Of a DNA stretch of 6,103 nucleotides, positions 1 through 5,693 are shown piece by piece; position 1 is the stretch's first letter; each line of letters starts with the position of its first letter. The stretch lies in NCBI GenBank assembly GCA_964424945.1, contig CAYRLB010000135.1, positions 1-6,103 on the forward strand, given 5' to 3'. Both the position numbers and the translations under genes were made by a program. The notes under the pieces are model-generated. The model had not been told where the DNA came from. It made no database searches and saw only the letters and a list, made by a program, of their open reading frames with translations. Source of the stretch: WHSP01 sp964424945. Lineage in GTDB: Bacteria > Gemmatimonadota > Gemmatimonadetes > Longimicrobiales > Longimicrobiaceae.

Positions 1-1074
1 GGCTCCACCCGCCGCGATTTTCTGCGTAATGCCGCTGCCGCGACGGCCGCCACCGCCGCGTCCGTCACTCTCCCCGGGGTGGCTCAAGCGTCCGCTGCCG
101 CACGCGCCGAGCCGATCGAGCCGCTGAAGGTCGGCGTCTTCGGCCTCGACTTCACCTTCTGGGGCATCTGGGCGGATCTGATGAGCCCGGAGGGGCAGTA
201 TGTCGGCACGAGCGCGCTGCGGATGCGCCCGACGCACGTCTGGGACAAGGACACGCGCAAGGCGGAGCAGTTCGCCCGTCGCTGGGGTGCAGAGGTGGTC
301 GATCGGTACGATGGGATGCTCGGCAAGGTTGACGCGGTGGCCAACGGGGACCTGAACAACACCCCCTGGCAGCATCTGCTGATGCGGCCCTACCTCGAGG
401 CCGGCGTCCCCTGCTTCCTGATGCGGCACTGGGCGTCGACGATCGGCCATCTCGATGAGATGTTCGACCTCGCCACGCGGCACAACGCGGCGCTGATGGC
501 GACACTCCCCTTCGAGCACTTTCCCGCCGTGGGAGAGCTGACCGCGCGGATGCGCTCGATCGGGCAGATCCAGGCAGCCTTCGGGACGTCCAGTGTCGCC
601 GATGAGCCGCATTTCCATCTCCCGTACATGGCGCTGAAGGTCCTCGGTCATGATGTGGAGTGGGTAAGCATGGCCTCGGACGATGTGCGACGGGTCGGCT
701 ATCTCAATATCAATTACGGTTATGCGCGTGCCGAGGGGCAGCGTCCCTTCGTCGCATCGCTGCATTCGGGTGCGCCGGATGTCTTCAGTCTGACGGTGGT
801 CGGGGAAAACGGGACGGCGTCGGCGAGCATGCATTCGTCAGCGAATTATTATACGCGCTTCTTCGATCAGCTCGTCGATATGCAGAAGTTCTTCGAGAAG
901 AAGGAGCACTATGAGCCCCTCGATGTGATCCGGAAGAAGTATCTCGCCCTGCAGGCGGCATATTACTCCTCGGTCGAGCGGGGCGGGGCGCCGGTGCAGG
1001 TCGGTTCGGTGCCGGCTGACTGGGTGCTTCCCGCGTGGCAGCCGACCTGGTATGACGGCTCGGAGTTCCGGTAG
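1..1074 (+). CDS. Tat-exported Gfo/Idh/MocA-like oxidoreductase, 5' end missing
   Basis: The reading frame is open from base 1, so the true start lies upstream of the window; 357 residues are visible. The first residues read GSTRRDFLRN followed by an Ala/Thr-rich hydrophobic stretch and a likely cleavage site near VAQA (residues 27-30). This is a twin-arginine (Tat) signal, so the GTG at 79 is only an internal codon within it. After it comes a Rossmann-like strand (LKVGVFGLDF, residues 42-51), a family-like segment (AGVPCFLMRHWAS, 135-146) and a C-terminal alpha/beta domain with a GHD (216-218). Size and order fit the Gfo/Idh/MocA family, which usually oxidises or reduces sugars and cyclitols with NAD(P). 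Two hallmarks are altered: the glycine-rich GxGxxG loop is degenerate, and the usual EKP is replaced by MRH. Dehydrogenase activity is therefore uncertain. Exported members are known to receive a folded, cofactor-loaded protein through Tat. The substrate cannot be told. Confidence 0.8.
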   Translation, partial: GSTRRDFLRNAAAATAATAASVTLPGVAQASAAARAEPIEPLKVGVFGLDFTFWGIWADLMSPEGQYVGTSALRMRPTHVWDKDTRKAEQFARRWGAEVVDRYDGMLGKVDAVANGDLNNTPWQHLLMRPYLEAGVPCFLMRHWASTIGHLDEMFDLATRHNAALMATLPFEHFPAVGELTARMRSIGQIQAAFGTSSVADEPHFHLPYMALKVLGHDVEWVSMASDDVRRVGYLNINYGYARAEGQRPFVASLHSGAPDVFSLTVVGENGTASASMHSSANYYTRFFDQLVDMQKFFEKKEHYEPLDVIRKKYLALQAAYYSSVERGGAPVQVGSVPADWVLPAWQPTWYDGSEFR

Positions 1075-1076
1075 GC

Positions 1077-1096
1077 GGGCGGTTGCCATTCCGCCC
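1077..1096 (+). terminator. GC hairpin after the oxidoreductase gene, possible terminator
   Basis: GGGCGG (1077-1082) and CCGCCC (1091-1096) form a perfect 6-bp stem around an 8-base loop, starting two bases after the stop codon. There is no T-run after it, so it is not a classical intrinsic terminator. It may slow RNA polymerase or protect the 3' end. GC-rich genomes produce such short stems by chance, hence the low confidence. Confidence 0.3.
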
Positions 1097-1176
1097 AAGT
1101 GGCGTTGGTGCCTGGTGGTTGAATCGTGCGGAATAGCGGAGCCTGCGGCCTGATTTTAACGGCGGATCGGAAGATT

Positions 1177-2115
1177 ATGAGTGAGGAGATAGGCCTTCGG
1201 TCCGCCGGAGCTGTGGAAGCCGCCAGGGCACTCGGTCTCGAGCTCGGCCTCGATGTTCGCGATCCGGTCATCCTCCACGATGCCTTTTCAGTCGTGGTGC
1301 ATCTGCAGCCTGCGCCGGTCGTGGCGCGTGTGCCGCTGGTGCTCCCGCCCGGGATGCAGAGGGCCGCGCTCGCGGAGCGTCAGCAGCGGGAGGTCGATTT
1401 CGTCGGCTGGCTGGCAGGGACGGGGCTTCCGGTCGTCGGGCCGAGTCCCCTCGTGCCGGCCCGCCCGCACGTTAGGGACAGCTACTCGATGACCTTCTGG
1501 GAGCTGGCGGATCTGGCTGAGGACCACGTTCCGTACGGCTCGGCCGATGCCGCTCTGGTCGTCGAGCTTCACGCTGCGATGAGGAAGTACCCAGGGACAG
1601 ACGACCTTCCCTTCATGTCCCCGGTCAACATGTCGGTGCCGGGCCTGCTTGAGGCGCTGCAGTCGGCGCCGGAGCTCATCGGGCCGGCGGATCTGGAGCG
1701 GGCGCTGGCCGAGTGGGCGATGCTCGCGCCGATCTTCGCGTCAGAGGGCGCCTTCCGCGCCGCCTTCCCCGAAGCGACGATCCAAGCGGTCCATGGCGAC
1801 GTGCCCTCCTACAACATCATCCGGACAAAAAGCGGGATCCGTTTCGCGGACTTCGAGGACGTCAGCCGCGCGCCGCTGGAATGGGACCTTGCTCTGGGCA
1901 CTGATACCGACATCGAGGGTTACAATGCAGAGGCCACGCGGAAGGGGATGCCAGTCATCGATGCCGGCGTCCTCAAGGTGATGAACGCAGGGCGCATGCT
2001 GCAGACGGTCGGAAGTCTCGCCCTCATCCCGCAGCTGCCGCTGCTGGAGGAGGGGCTGAAGCCCGCGATCGAGGCATGGCGGACGATGCCCTTCGCCGGC
2101 GGCCTGGCAGGATAG
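1177..2115 (+). CDS. aminoglycoside-phosphotransferase-fold (APH) kinase, substrate unknown
   Basis: A 312-residue protein with the APH/choline-kinase fold. The catalytic loop is HGDVPSYN (residues 206-213), with D208 as expected catalytic base and N213 as a metal ligand. The second metal site is FADFED (223-228; D225 corresponds to the Asp of the kinase DFG motif), followed by the family-typical LEWDLA (234-239). The N-lobe contains PAPVVARV (46-52) where the nucleotide-binding strand is expected, with Arg in place of the usual Lys, and TFWEL (106-110) at the hinge region. The family phosphorylates hydroxyls of antibiotics or metabolites in the cytoplasm; nothing here shows that the substrate is an aminoglycoside. 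I chose the ATG at 1177, which has GGAAG and GGA just upstream. An in-frame GTG at 1126 would add 17 residues with no domain match. The aminotransferase gene follows after 64 bases, so co-transcription is possible. There is no sign of a mobile resistance cassette. Confidence 0.8.
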   Translation: MSEEIGLRSAGAVEAARALGLELGLDVRDPVILHDAFSVVVHLQPAPVVARVPLVLPPGMQRAALAERQQREVDFVGWLAGTGLPVVGPSPLVPARPHVRDSYSMTFWELADLAEDHVPYGSADAALVVELHAAMRKYPGTDDLPFMSPVNMSVPGLLEALQSAPELIGPADLERALAEWAMLAPIFASEGAFRAAFPEATIQAVHGDVPSYNIIRTKSGIRFADFEDVSRAPLEWDLALGTDTDIEGYNAEATRKGMPVIDAGVLKVMNAGRMLQTVGSLALIPQLPLLEEGLKPAIEAWRTMPFAGGLAG

Positions 2116-2153
2116 GGCCCTGAGACGATCCCCTGAATGTCAACACATACGAC

Positions 2154-2174
2154 TGATAGCTGGTAGCTGATAGC
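2154..2174 (+). repeat. three tandem 7-base repeats upstream of the aminotransferase
   Basis: Three adjacent heptamers, TGATAGC, TGGTAGC and TGATAGC, sit 5 bases before the ATG at 2180. The first and third are identical and the middle one differs at one base. The third unit contains an in-frame TAG (2171-2173), which rules out any longer N-terminus for the aminotransferase. The repeat occupies the place where a ribosome binding site would lie. It could be a simple-sequence repeat formed by slippage or a protein binding site. Confidence 0.6.
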
Positions 2175-2179
2175 CCTAC

Positions 2180-3421
2180 ATGAAACCCATTAGCAAGTCC
2201 AACAAGCTCGCGAACGTCCTCTATGACATCCGTGGACCCATCACGGAGTCGGCCCGTCTGATGGAGGACCAGGGGCACAAGGTCATCAAGCTGAACATCG
2301 GCAACCTCGCCGCCTTCGGCTTCGATGCGCCCGAGGAGATCCAGCAGGACATCATCCGGAACCTCGCGGATTCAGCCGGCTATTCAGACAGCAAGGGGAT
2401 CTTTGCCGCGCGCAAGGCGGTGATGCACTACACGCAGGAGCAGGGCATCCATGGCGTGACGCTGGACGATATCTACCTTGGGAATGGCGCGAGCGAGCTG
2501 ATCGCGATGGCGACGAACGCGCTGCTGAATGAGGGCGACGAGCTGCTCATCCCCGCGCCCGACTTTCCCCTGTGGACTGCCGCGACGGCGTTGTCGGGCG
2601 GCCTTCCCGTGCACTATCTGTGCGATGAGGCCAATGGTTGGATGCCGAACCTCGACGACATTCGCGGCAAGATCACGCCCGCGACCAAGGGGATCGTCGT
2701 CATCAATCCCAATAATCCGACAGGGGCGCTCTATTCGGACGACATGCTTCGGGAGATCATCGCCATTGCCCGCGAGCACAACCTGGTGATCCTCGCCGAC
2801 GAAGTCTACGACAAAGTCCTGTACGACGATGCGAAGCATACGGCGATTGCGAGCCTGTCGCGCGATGTGGTGACGCTCACCTTCAATTCGCTGTCGAAGA
2901 GCTACCGGTCGTGCGGCTATCGCGCCGGCTGGATGGTCATCTCCGGGGACAAGGATGCCGCGGAGGATTACATCGAGGGGCTCTCGATGCTTTCAAACAT
3001 GCGGCTCTGTTCGAATGTGCCGGGCCAGTGGGCGATACAGACCGCGCTGGGTGGATATCAGAGCATCAAGGACCTGGTCGGTCCGGGCGGGCGGCTGCGC
3101 CGGCAGCGCGATCTCGCCTATGAGCTGATCACGCAGATCCCCGGAGTGACGTGCGTGAAGCCCCAGGCGGCGCTCTACATGTTCCCCAGGCTCGATCCGG
3201 AGATCTATCCGATCGCCGACGATCGGCAGTTTCTCCTGGAGATGCTGCAGCAGACGCGCGTGATGCTGGTGCAGGGAACAGGCTTCAACTGGCACGCGCC
3301 GGACCACTTCCGGATCGTCTTCCTTCCGCATGAGGATGATCTGCGCGAGGCGATCGGGCGGATCGCGCGCTTCCTGGAGCGGTATCGGCGGCGGCACGGG
3401 GCGATGGCGAAGTCGGCTTGA
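2180..3421 (+). CDS. alaA: glutamate-pyruvate aminotransferase, AlaA type (PLP-dependent, class I)
   Basis: A 413-residue fold-type I aminotransferase that reads almost collinearly with Escherichia coli AlaA (about 405 residues) as I remember it. Shared blocks include YDIRGP (15-20), GFDAP (47-51), PDFPLWTAA (127-135), NPNNPTG (176-182), ADEVYDK (206-212), the PLP-lysine motif SLSK (K240), MRLCSNVP (274-281), QTALGGYQSI (287-296), LVQGT (363-367) and DHFRIV (375-380; R378 is the expected substrate-carboxylate arginine). The reaction transfers the amino group of glutamate to pyruvate, giving alanine and 2-oxoglutarate in the cytoplasm. The start is fixed by an in-frame TAG at 2171; no Shine-Dalgarno sequence is visible before it. 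The gene follows the kinase by 64 bases. One oddity is NIGNLAAFGF (39-48), where AlaA has NIGNPAPFGF. The C-terminus adds a short basic tail. Assignment to this family is firm; alanine synthesis as the main role is inferred from similarity. Confidence 0.92.
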   Translation: MKPISKSNKLANVLYDIRGPITESARLMEDQGHKVIKLNIGNLAAFGFDAPEEIQQDIIRNLADSAGYSDSKGIFAARKAVMHYTQEQGIHGVTLDDIYLGNGASELIAMATNALLNEGDELLIPAPDFPLWTAATALSGGLPVHYLCDEANGWMPNLDDIRGKITPATKGIVVINPNNPTGALYSDDMLREIIAIAREHNLVILADEVYDKVLYDDAKHTAIASLSRDVVTLTFNSLSKSYRSCGYRAGWMVISGDKDAAEDYIEGLSMLSNMRLCSNVPGQWAIQTALGGYQSIKDLVGPGGRLRRQRDLAYELITQIPGVTCVKPQAALYMFPRLDPEIYPIADDRQFLLEMLQQTRVMLVQGTGFNWHAPDHFRIVFLPHEDDLREAIGRIARFLERYRRRHGAMAKSA

Positions 3422-3464
3422 CGGCATCGTCATCCCCCAGGTCATTCCGGGTCGCGCGCTTTTC

Positions 3465-3494
3465 TTGACGGCGCTTGTCTGAAAGTGGTACTCT
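3465..3494 (+). promoter_or_regulatory. sigma70-like promoter for the beta-helix gene
   Basis: TTGACG (3465-3470) is separated by 18 bases from TACTCT (3489-3494). TACTCT keeps the key T, A and final T of a -10 box and is preceded by TG one base away (3486-3487), an extended -10 arrangement. A start near 3501 would give a 5' leader of about 190 bases before the ATG at 3693. This is the best promoter-like match I found in the window. It is seen by eye only and has not been scored. Confidence 0.5.
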
Positions 3495-3514
3495 AGCGGC
3501 GATCCGGACACCGT

Positions 3515-3640
3515 CCCGACCTGACGATCCAGTCGGGTTCCGAGAGCCGGCGAGTGCAGACAATCCTCGGCTCTCCCTCCCCAGACGTACCCGACGGCCG
3601 CCCGACCGATCACGTCCTGATCGCGAGAGCATCGCTCGCG
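3515..3640 (+). promoter_or_regulatory. structured 5' leader with three potential hairpins
   Basis: Downstream of the promoter, three inverted repeats follow each other. The first is CCCGA (3515-3519) with TCGGG (3533-3537), extended inside by CTG (3521-3523) with CAG (3530-3532) around a 6-base loop. The second is GAGAGCCG (3542-3549) with CGGCTCTC (3568-3575), a perfect 8-bp stem around 18 bases. The third is CGCGAG (3622-3627) with CTCGCG (3635-3640), followed by TTTCGTT, which is weakly terminator-like. I do not recognise a known riboswitch family in it. The leader could regulate the beta-helix gene by attenuation, or the stems may be by-products of high GC. No short reading frame in 3422-3692 looks coding. 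Confidence 0.4.
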
Positions 3641-3692
3641 TTTCGTTCCGATCCTGCACGATCATCCACCTTTCCCCGACTCAATAAGACGC

Positions 3693-5369
3693 ATGAGCAT
3701 CCCCATCTCCCGGCGCAGGATTCTGCAGCTGGCCATGGTGCCGCCTTTCATCCGGCTGCAGGATCTTGCAATCGACCCGACGACATCACGGGTCTACCCC
3801 GGCGTCGATGGCCGGCTGGTGTACGAGCCGGATGAACAGGGAAACATCATCCCTGACTTCTCCTATGCGGGCTATCGAGGGGGCGGCGTGCCCATCCCGA
3901 CAGTCCCCGTTCGCGAGACGATCTGGCCTGTGCCGGGTGACAACACCGCGCATGTGCAGGCGGCGATCGATCGGATCTCCGCGCTGCCGCTCGATGCGAA
4001 TGGCTTCCGGGGCGCGCTCGTGCTGAAGGCGGGCTACTACCGGATGGCGACCCCGATCACGATCCGGGCGAGTGGGGTGGTGCTGCGCGGTGAGGGGATG
4101 GGCGATACGGGGACGATTCTGATCGGCACCGGGACGGGGCGCGCACCGGGTGGGCCTGGCGGGCCGGGGGGAGGAGGTCCGGGCGGTCCCGGCGGAGGCG
4201 GCGGCATCCCCAATCAGACCTTGGTCTACGTCGCCGGTACCGGTCCGATCGCCCTCCAGGAAGATACCCGTCAGTCGATCACGGACGCCTTCGTTCCTGT
4301 CGGCGGGCGCACCTTCACGGTTGCGAACGCCAGGAACTTCCGCGTCGGCGACACGGTGATCGTCCGCCGCATCGGCAATCAGGATTGGATCAACGCCCTC
4401 GGGATGACCGGCGAGGAGGGCTCCGCCGTCTGGCGGCCCTTCGACATCGACTTCGATCGGACGATCGTCGAGGTAGATGGCAATCGTATCACGATCGATG
4501 CTCCTGTCACGACCGCGATCGAACAGCAGTACGGCGGCGGGGAGCTCATCAAGTATGAGGAAGGCGGTCGCGTCGCGAACGTCGGGATCGAGAATCTGCG
4601 CGGCGTTTCGGAGTATGACCCCACCGTACGAACGACCGAGTGGGGCAACATGGACCGGGAGAATTTCACCGGCGAGGAGTACTACTCCGACGAGAATCAT
4701 TGGCGGAACTTCATCATCTTCGACAACATCCGCGACGCGTGGGTGCGCGACTGCACGGCGCTGCACTTCGTCTACAGCTTCGTCGGGACCTCGCGTGGCG
4801 CAAAGTCGATCACGATCCAGGATTGCGTTTCGCGCGAGCCGATCTCGATGATTGCCGGGGCGCGTCGCTTCATCTTCGCGCTACGCGGGCAGCTTGCGCT
4901 CGTGCAGCGGTGCGAGTCGGACAAGGGGCGCCACTCCTTCATGACCGGGCAGCCGACCTCCAGCGGCAACGTCTTCCTCGATTGTCGAGCGACGCTGCCG
5001 TACTCCTCCAGCGAGCCGCACGAGCAGTGGGCGAACGGCACCTTGTATGACAACGTCGAAGCGCCGTTGACCGCGCGCTTCTGGTATAACTTCAGTATTG
5101 GCTGGGCCGGCGCCAACACCGTCTTCTGGAACTGCGAGGGTGACTTCCTGGTGCAGAAGCCGCCTACCGCGCAGAACTTCACCTTCGGCCACATCGGGGT
5201 GAACGCGGTCGTGTTCAACACGGCGCTGCAGGACCCGACGAAGCCGAACGGGCACATCGAATCGCAGGGCCAGCATGTGGCGCCGCGGAGTTTGTATCTG
5301 ATGCAGTTGGCGGAGCGGCTGGGGGAGCAGGCGGTGCGGAACGTGGCTGCGGCGCGGCAGTTGGGGTGA
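3693..5369 (+). CDS. putatively exported right-handed beta-helix (pectate-lyase-like) protein
   Basis: A 558-residue protein. Its N-terminus, ISRRRILQLAM (residues 5-15), resembles a Tat signal but has a short hydrophobic core and no clear cleavage site, so export is likely rather than certain. Residues 83-150 have the opening of pectate-lyase-superfamily proteins: DNTAHVQAAID (83-93), then GALVLKAGYYRM (107-118), ITIRASGVVLRGEG (122-135) and GTILIGTG (140-147). A Gly/Pro-rich insert (151-171) interrupts the fold. From about 255 to 485, short strands with turn motifs such as ITIDAP, VGIENLRGV, IIFDNIRDAWVRDCTA, ITIDQ-like ITIQDCVS and NVFLDCRA fit the coils of a parallel beta-helix. SDKGRHSF (409-416) and EPHEQWANGTLYDN (441-454) are rich in charged and aromatic residues and could line a polysaccharide site. 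The fold suggests a polysaccharide lyase or hydrolase, but the substrate is unknown. The ATG is the first start codon after an in-frame TGA at 3618, without a clear Shine-Dalgarno. Confidence 0.75.
   Translation: MSIPISRRRILQLAMVPPFIRLQDLAIDPTTSRVYPGVDGRLVYEPDEQGNIIPDFSYAGYRGGGVPIPTVPVRETIWPVPGDNTAHVQAAIDRISALPLDANGFRGALVLKAGYYRMATPITIRASGVVLRGEGMGDTGTILIGTGTGRAPGGPGGPGGGGPGGPGGGGGIPNQTLVYVAGTGPIALQEDTRQSITDAFVPVGGRTFTVANARNFRVGDTVIVRRIGNQDWINALGMTGEEGSAVWRPFDIDFDRTIVEVDGNRITIDAPVTTAIEQQYGGGELIKYEEGGRVANVGIENLRGVSEYDPTVRTTEWGNMDRENFTGEEYYSDENHWRNFIIFDNIRDAWVRDCTALHFVYSFVGTSRGAKSITIQDCVSREPISMIAGARRFIFALRGQLALVQRCESDKGRHSFMTGQPTSSGNVFLDCRATLPYSSSEPHEQWANGTLYDNVEAPLTARFWYNFSIGWAGANTVFWNCEGDFLVQKPPTAQNFTFGHIGVNAVVFNTALQDPTKPNGHIESQGQHVAPRSLYLMQLAERLGEQAVRNVAAARQLG
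4143..4205 (+). repeat. Gly/Pro low-complexity coding repeat inside the beta-helix gene
   Basis: Residues 151-171 consist of one Ala followed only by Pro and Gly, in repeating GGP and GGPGGGG units. The DNA is a nearly pure G/C tract made of variants of GGNCCNGGNGG. It falls between the strand ending TILIGTGTGR and the one beginning QTLVYVAG, so it probably forms a flexible loop projecting from a turn of the helix. Such tracts change length readily by slippage and are also prone to sequencing or assembly error; the frame remains intact across it. Confidence 0.75.
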
Positions 5370-5441
5370 TGGTCGGGGGGGCCGTGACGTAGTTGATGGT
5401 AGTTCGACCGGATCTGCCCCGAAAGCACCCCTCCGACAACT

Positions 5442-5476
5442 CTGGCTCAGCGCTCGCTGCTTCGACGCTGGGCCAG
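5442..5476 (+). terminator. strong hairpin downstream of the beta-helix gene, probable transcript end
   Basis: CTGGCTCAGCG (5442-5452) pairs with CGCTGGGCCAG (5466-5476) over 11 bp with one G-U pair. Inside, TCG (5454-5456) can pair with CGA (5463-5465) past a single bulged C, leaving a 6-base loop. It begins 72 bases after the stop codon of the beta-helix gene. No T-run follows, so it would act as a non-canonical terminator or 3'-end stabiliser; it might equally be part of a structured RNA. Confidence 0.45.
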
Positions 5477-5484
5477 GCGGAGGT

Positions 5485-5513
5485 CCTCGAGGATCCCAGG
5501 CACCTCGAGGATC
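5485..5513. repeat. 11-base direct repeat with palindromic core
   Basis: CCTCGAGGATC occurs at 5485-5495 and again at 5503-5513, an 18-base period. Each copy contains the palindrome CCTCGAGG, which in the first copy extends to TCCTCGAGGA. A third partial copy, TCGAGG, lies at 5520-5525. Paired palindromes at nearly two helical turns could bind a dimeric regulator of the downstream hydrolase, but the site lies about 140 bases before its promoter. Confidence 0.45.
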
Positions 5514-5552
5514 ATCGTTTCGAGGCGCTCAGGAATGCTCGGACCCGGGGCA

Positions 5553-5566
5553 GATGGCCGGCCATC
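5553..5566. repeat. 14-base perfect palindrome
   Basis: GATGGCCGGCCATC reads the same on both strands. GGGG (5547-5550) and CCCC (5566-5569) flank it almost symmetrically. It could be a binding site for a dimeric protein; as RNA it would need to open a loop in the middle. Its function is unknown. Confidence 0.5.
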
Positions 5567-5597
5567 CCCTCGGATATTGGAAGGCGGTGTCCGCTTC

Positions 5598-5643
5598 CGC
5601 CCGATAGGATGCTGTCACCATCCTTGGGCGATCACATCGGGCG
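5598..5643 (+). other. nested stem structure upstream of the hydrolase promoter
   Basis: An outer 8-bp stem pairs CGCCCGAT (5598-5605) with ATCGGGCG (5636-5643). Directly inside it AGGATG (5606-5611) pairs with CATCCT (5619-5624) around a 7-base loop, leaving 11 unpaired bases (5625-5635) on the 3' side. TTTT follows at 5654-5657, ten bases past the outer stem, which is far for an intrinsic terminator. It may insulate the hydrolase promoter from upstream transcription. Confidence 0.4.
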
Positions 5644-5655
5644 CAGAGACGTGTT

Positions 5656-5685
5656 TTAGCACCCTTCCTCAACACGGAGTATAAC
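5656..5685 (+). promoter_or_regulatory. promoter of the serine hydrolase gene, probably giving a leaderless mRNA
   Basis: TATAAC (5680-5685) is a five-of-six match to the -10 consensus. TTAGCA (5656-5661), 18 bases upstream, matches four of six -35 positions. Transcription normally starts about 6-8 bases after the -10 box, here around 5691-5694, which coincides with the ATG at 5694. The GGAG at 5676-5679 lies 14 bases from the ATG, too far for a normal ribosome site, which supports leaderless translation. Confidence 0.45.
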
Positions 5686-5693
5686 GTTCTTCC

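Larger units (their letters stand above)
5370..5693 (+). other. gene-free, repeat-rich intergenic region
   Basis: These 324 bases between the beta-helix gene and the serine hydrolase hold no gene I can support. A TTG-started 88-codon frame (5393-5659) has no ribosome site, mixed third positions and no recognisable domain. What the region does hold, in order, is a long hairpin (5442-5476), an 11-base direct repeat with palindromic core (5485-5513), a 14-base perfect palindrome (5553-5566), a bulged hairpin GGAAG-G-CGG with CCG-CTTCC (5579-5598), a nested stem (5598-5643) and a promoter (5656-5685). It may contain transcription termination signals for the upstream gene, operators for the downstream gene, or an unrecognised structured RNA. 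Confidence 0.6.

Noticed and set aside
79..1074. GTG at 79 as the start of the oxidoreductase
   Set aside because: The frame continues upstream to base 1 and encodes the twin-arginine motif, so this codon is inside the signal peptide.
1126..1176. GTG at 1126 as the start of the kinase
   Set aside because: It adds 17 residues with no family match; ATG 1177 has purine-rich bases just before it. The longer form cannot be fully excluded.
1177..2115. An antibiotic-resistance determinant
   Set aside because: The APH fold alone does not show aminoglycoside activity, and no mobile or integron context is present.
2384..2839. A 151-codon minus-strand frame inside the aminotransferase
   Set aside because: The plus-strand frame is a clear aminotransferase; this is its antisense shadow.
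3475..3687. Short plus-strand frames in the leader of the beta-helix gene
   Set aside because: They cross the hairpins, lack ribosome sites and have irregular composition.
3786..4766. A 326-codon open frame on the minus strand
   Set aside because: It lies wholly opposite the beta-helix gene, is rich in Arg, Asp and Pro as GC-rich antisense frames are, and shows no domain.
5432..5600. A minus-strand peptide with the six-residue echo ILEVPG/ILEDLR in the same gap
   Set aside because: The echo comes from the 11-base direct repeat; no credible start codon or ribosome site precedes it and no family is recognised.
5393..5659. An 88-codon plus-strand frame in the gap before the hydrolase
   Set aside because: It starts at TTG, has no ribosome site, mixed third positions and no recognisable domain, and crosses several inverted repeats.
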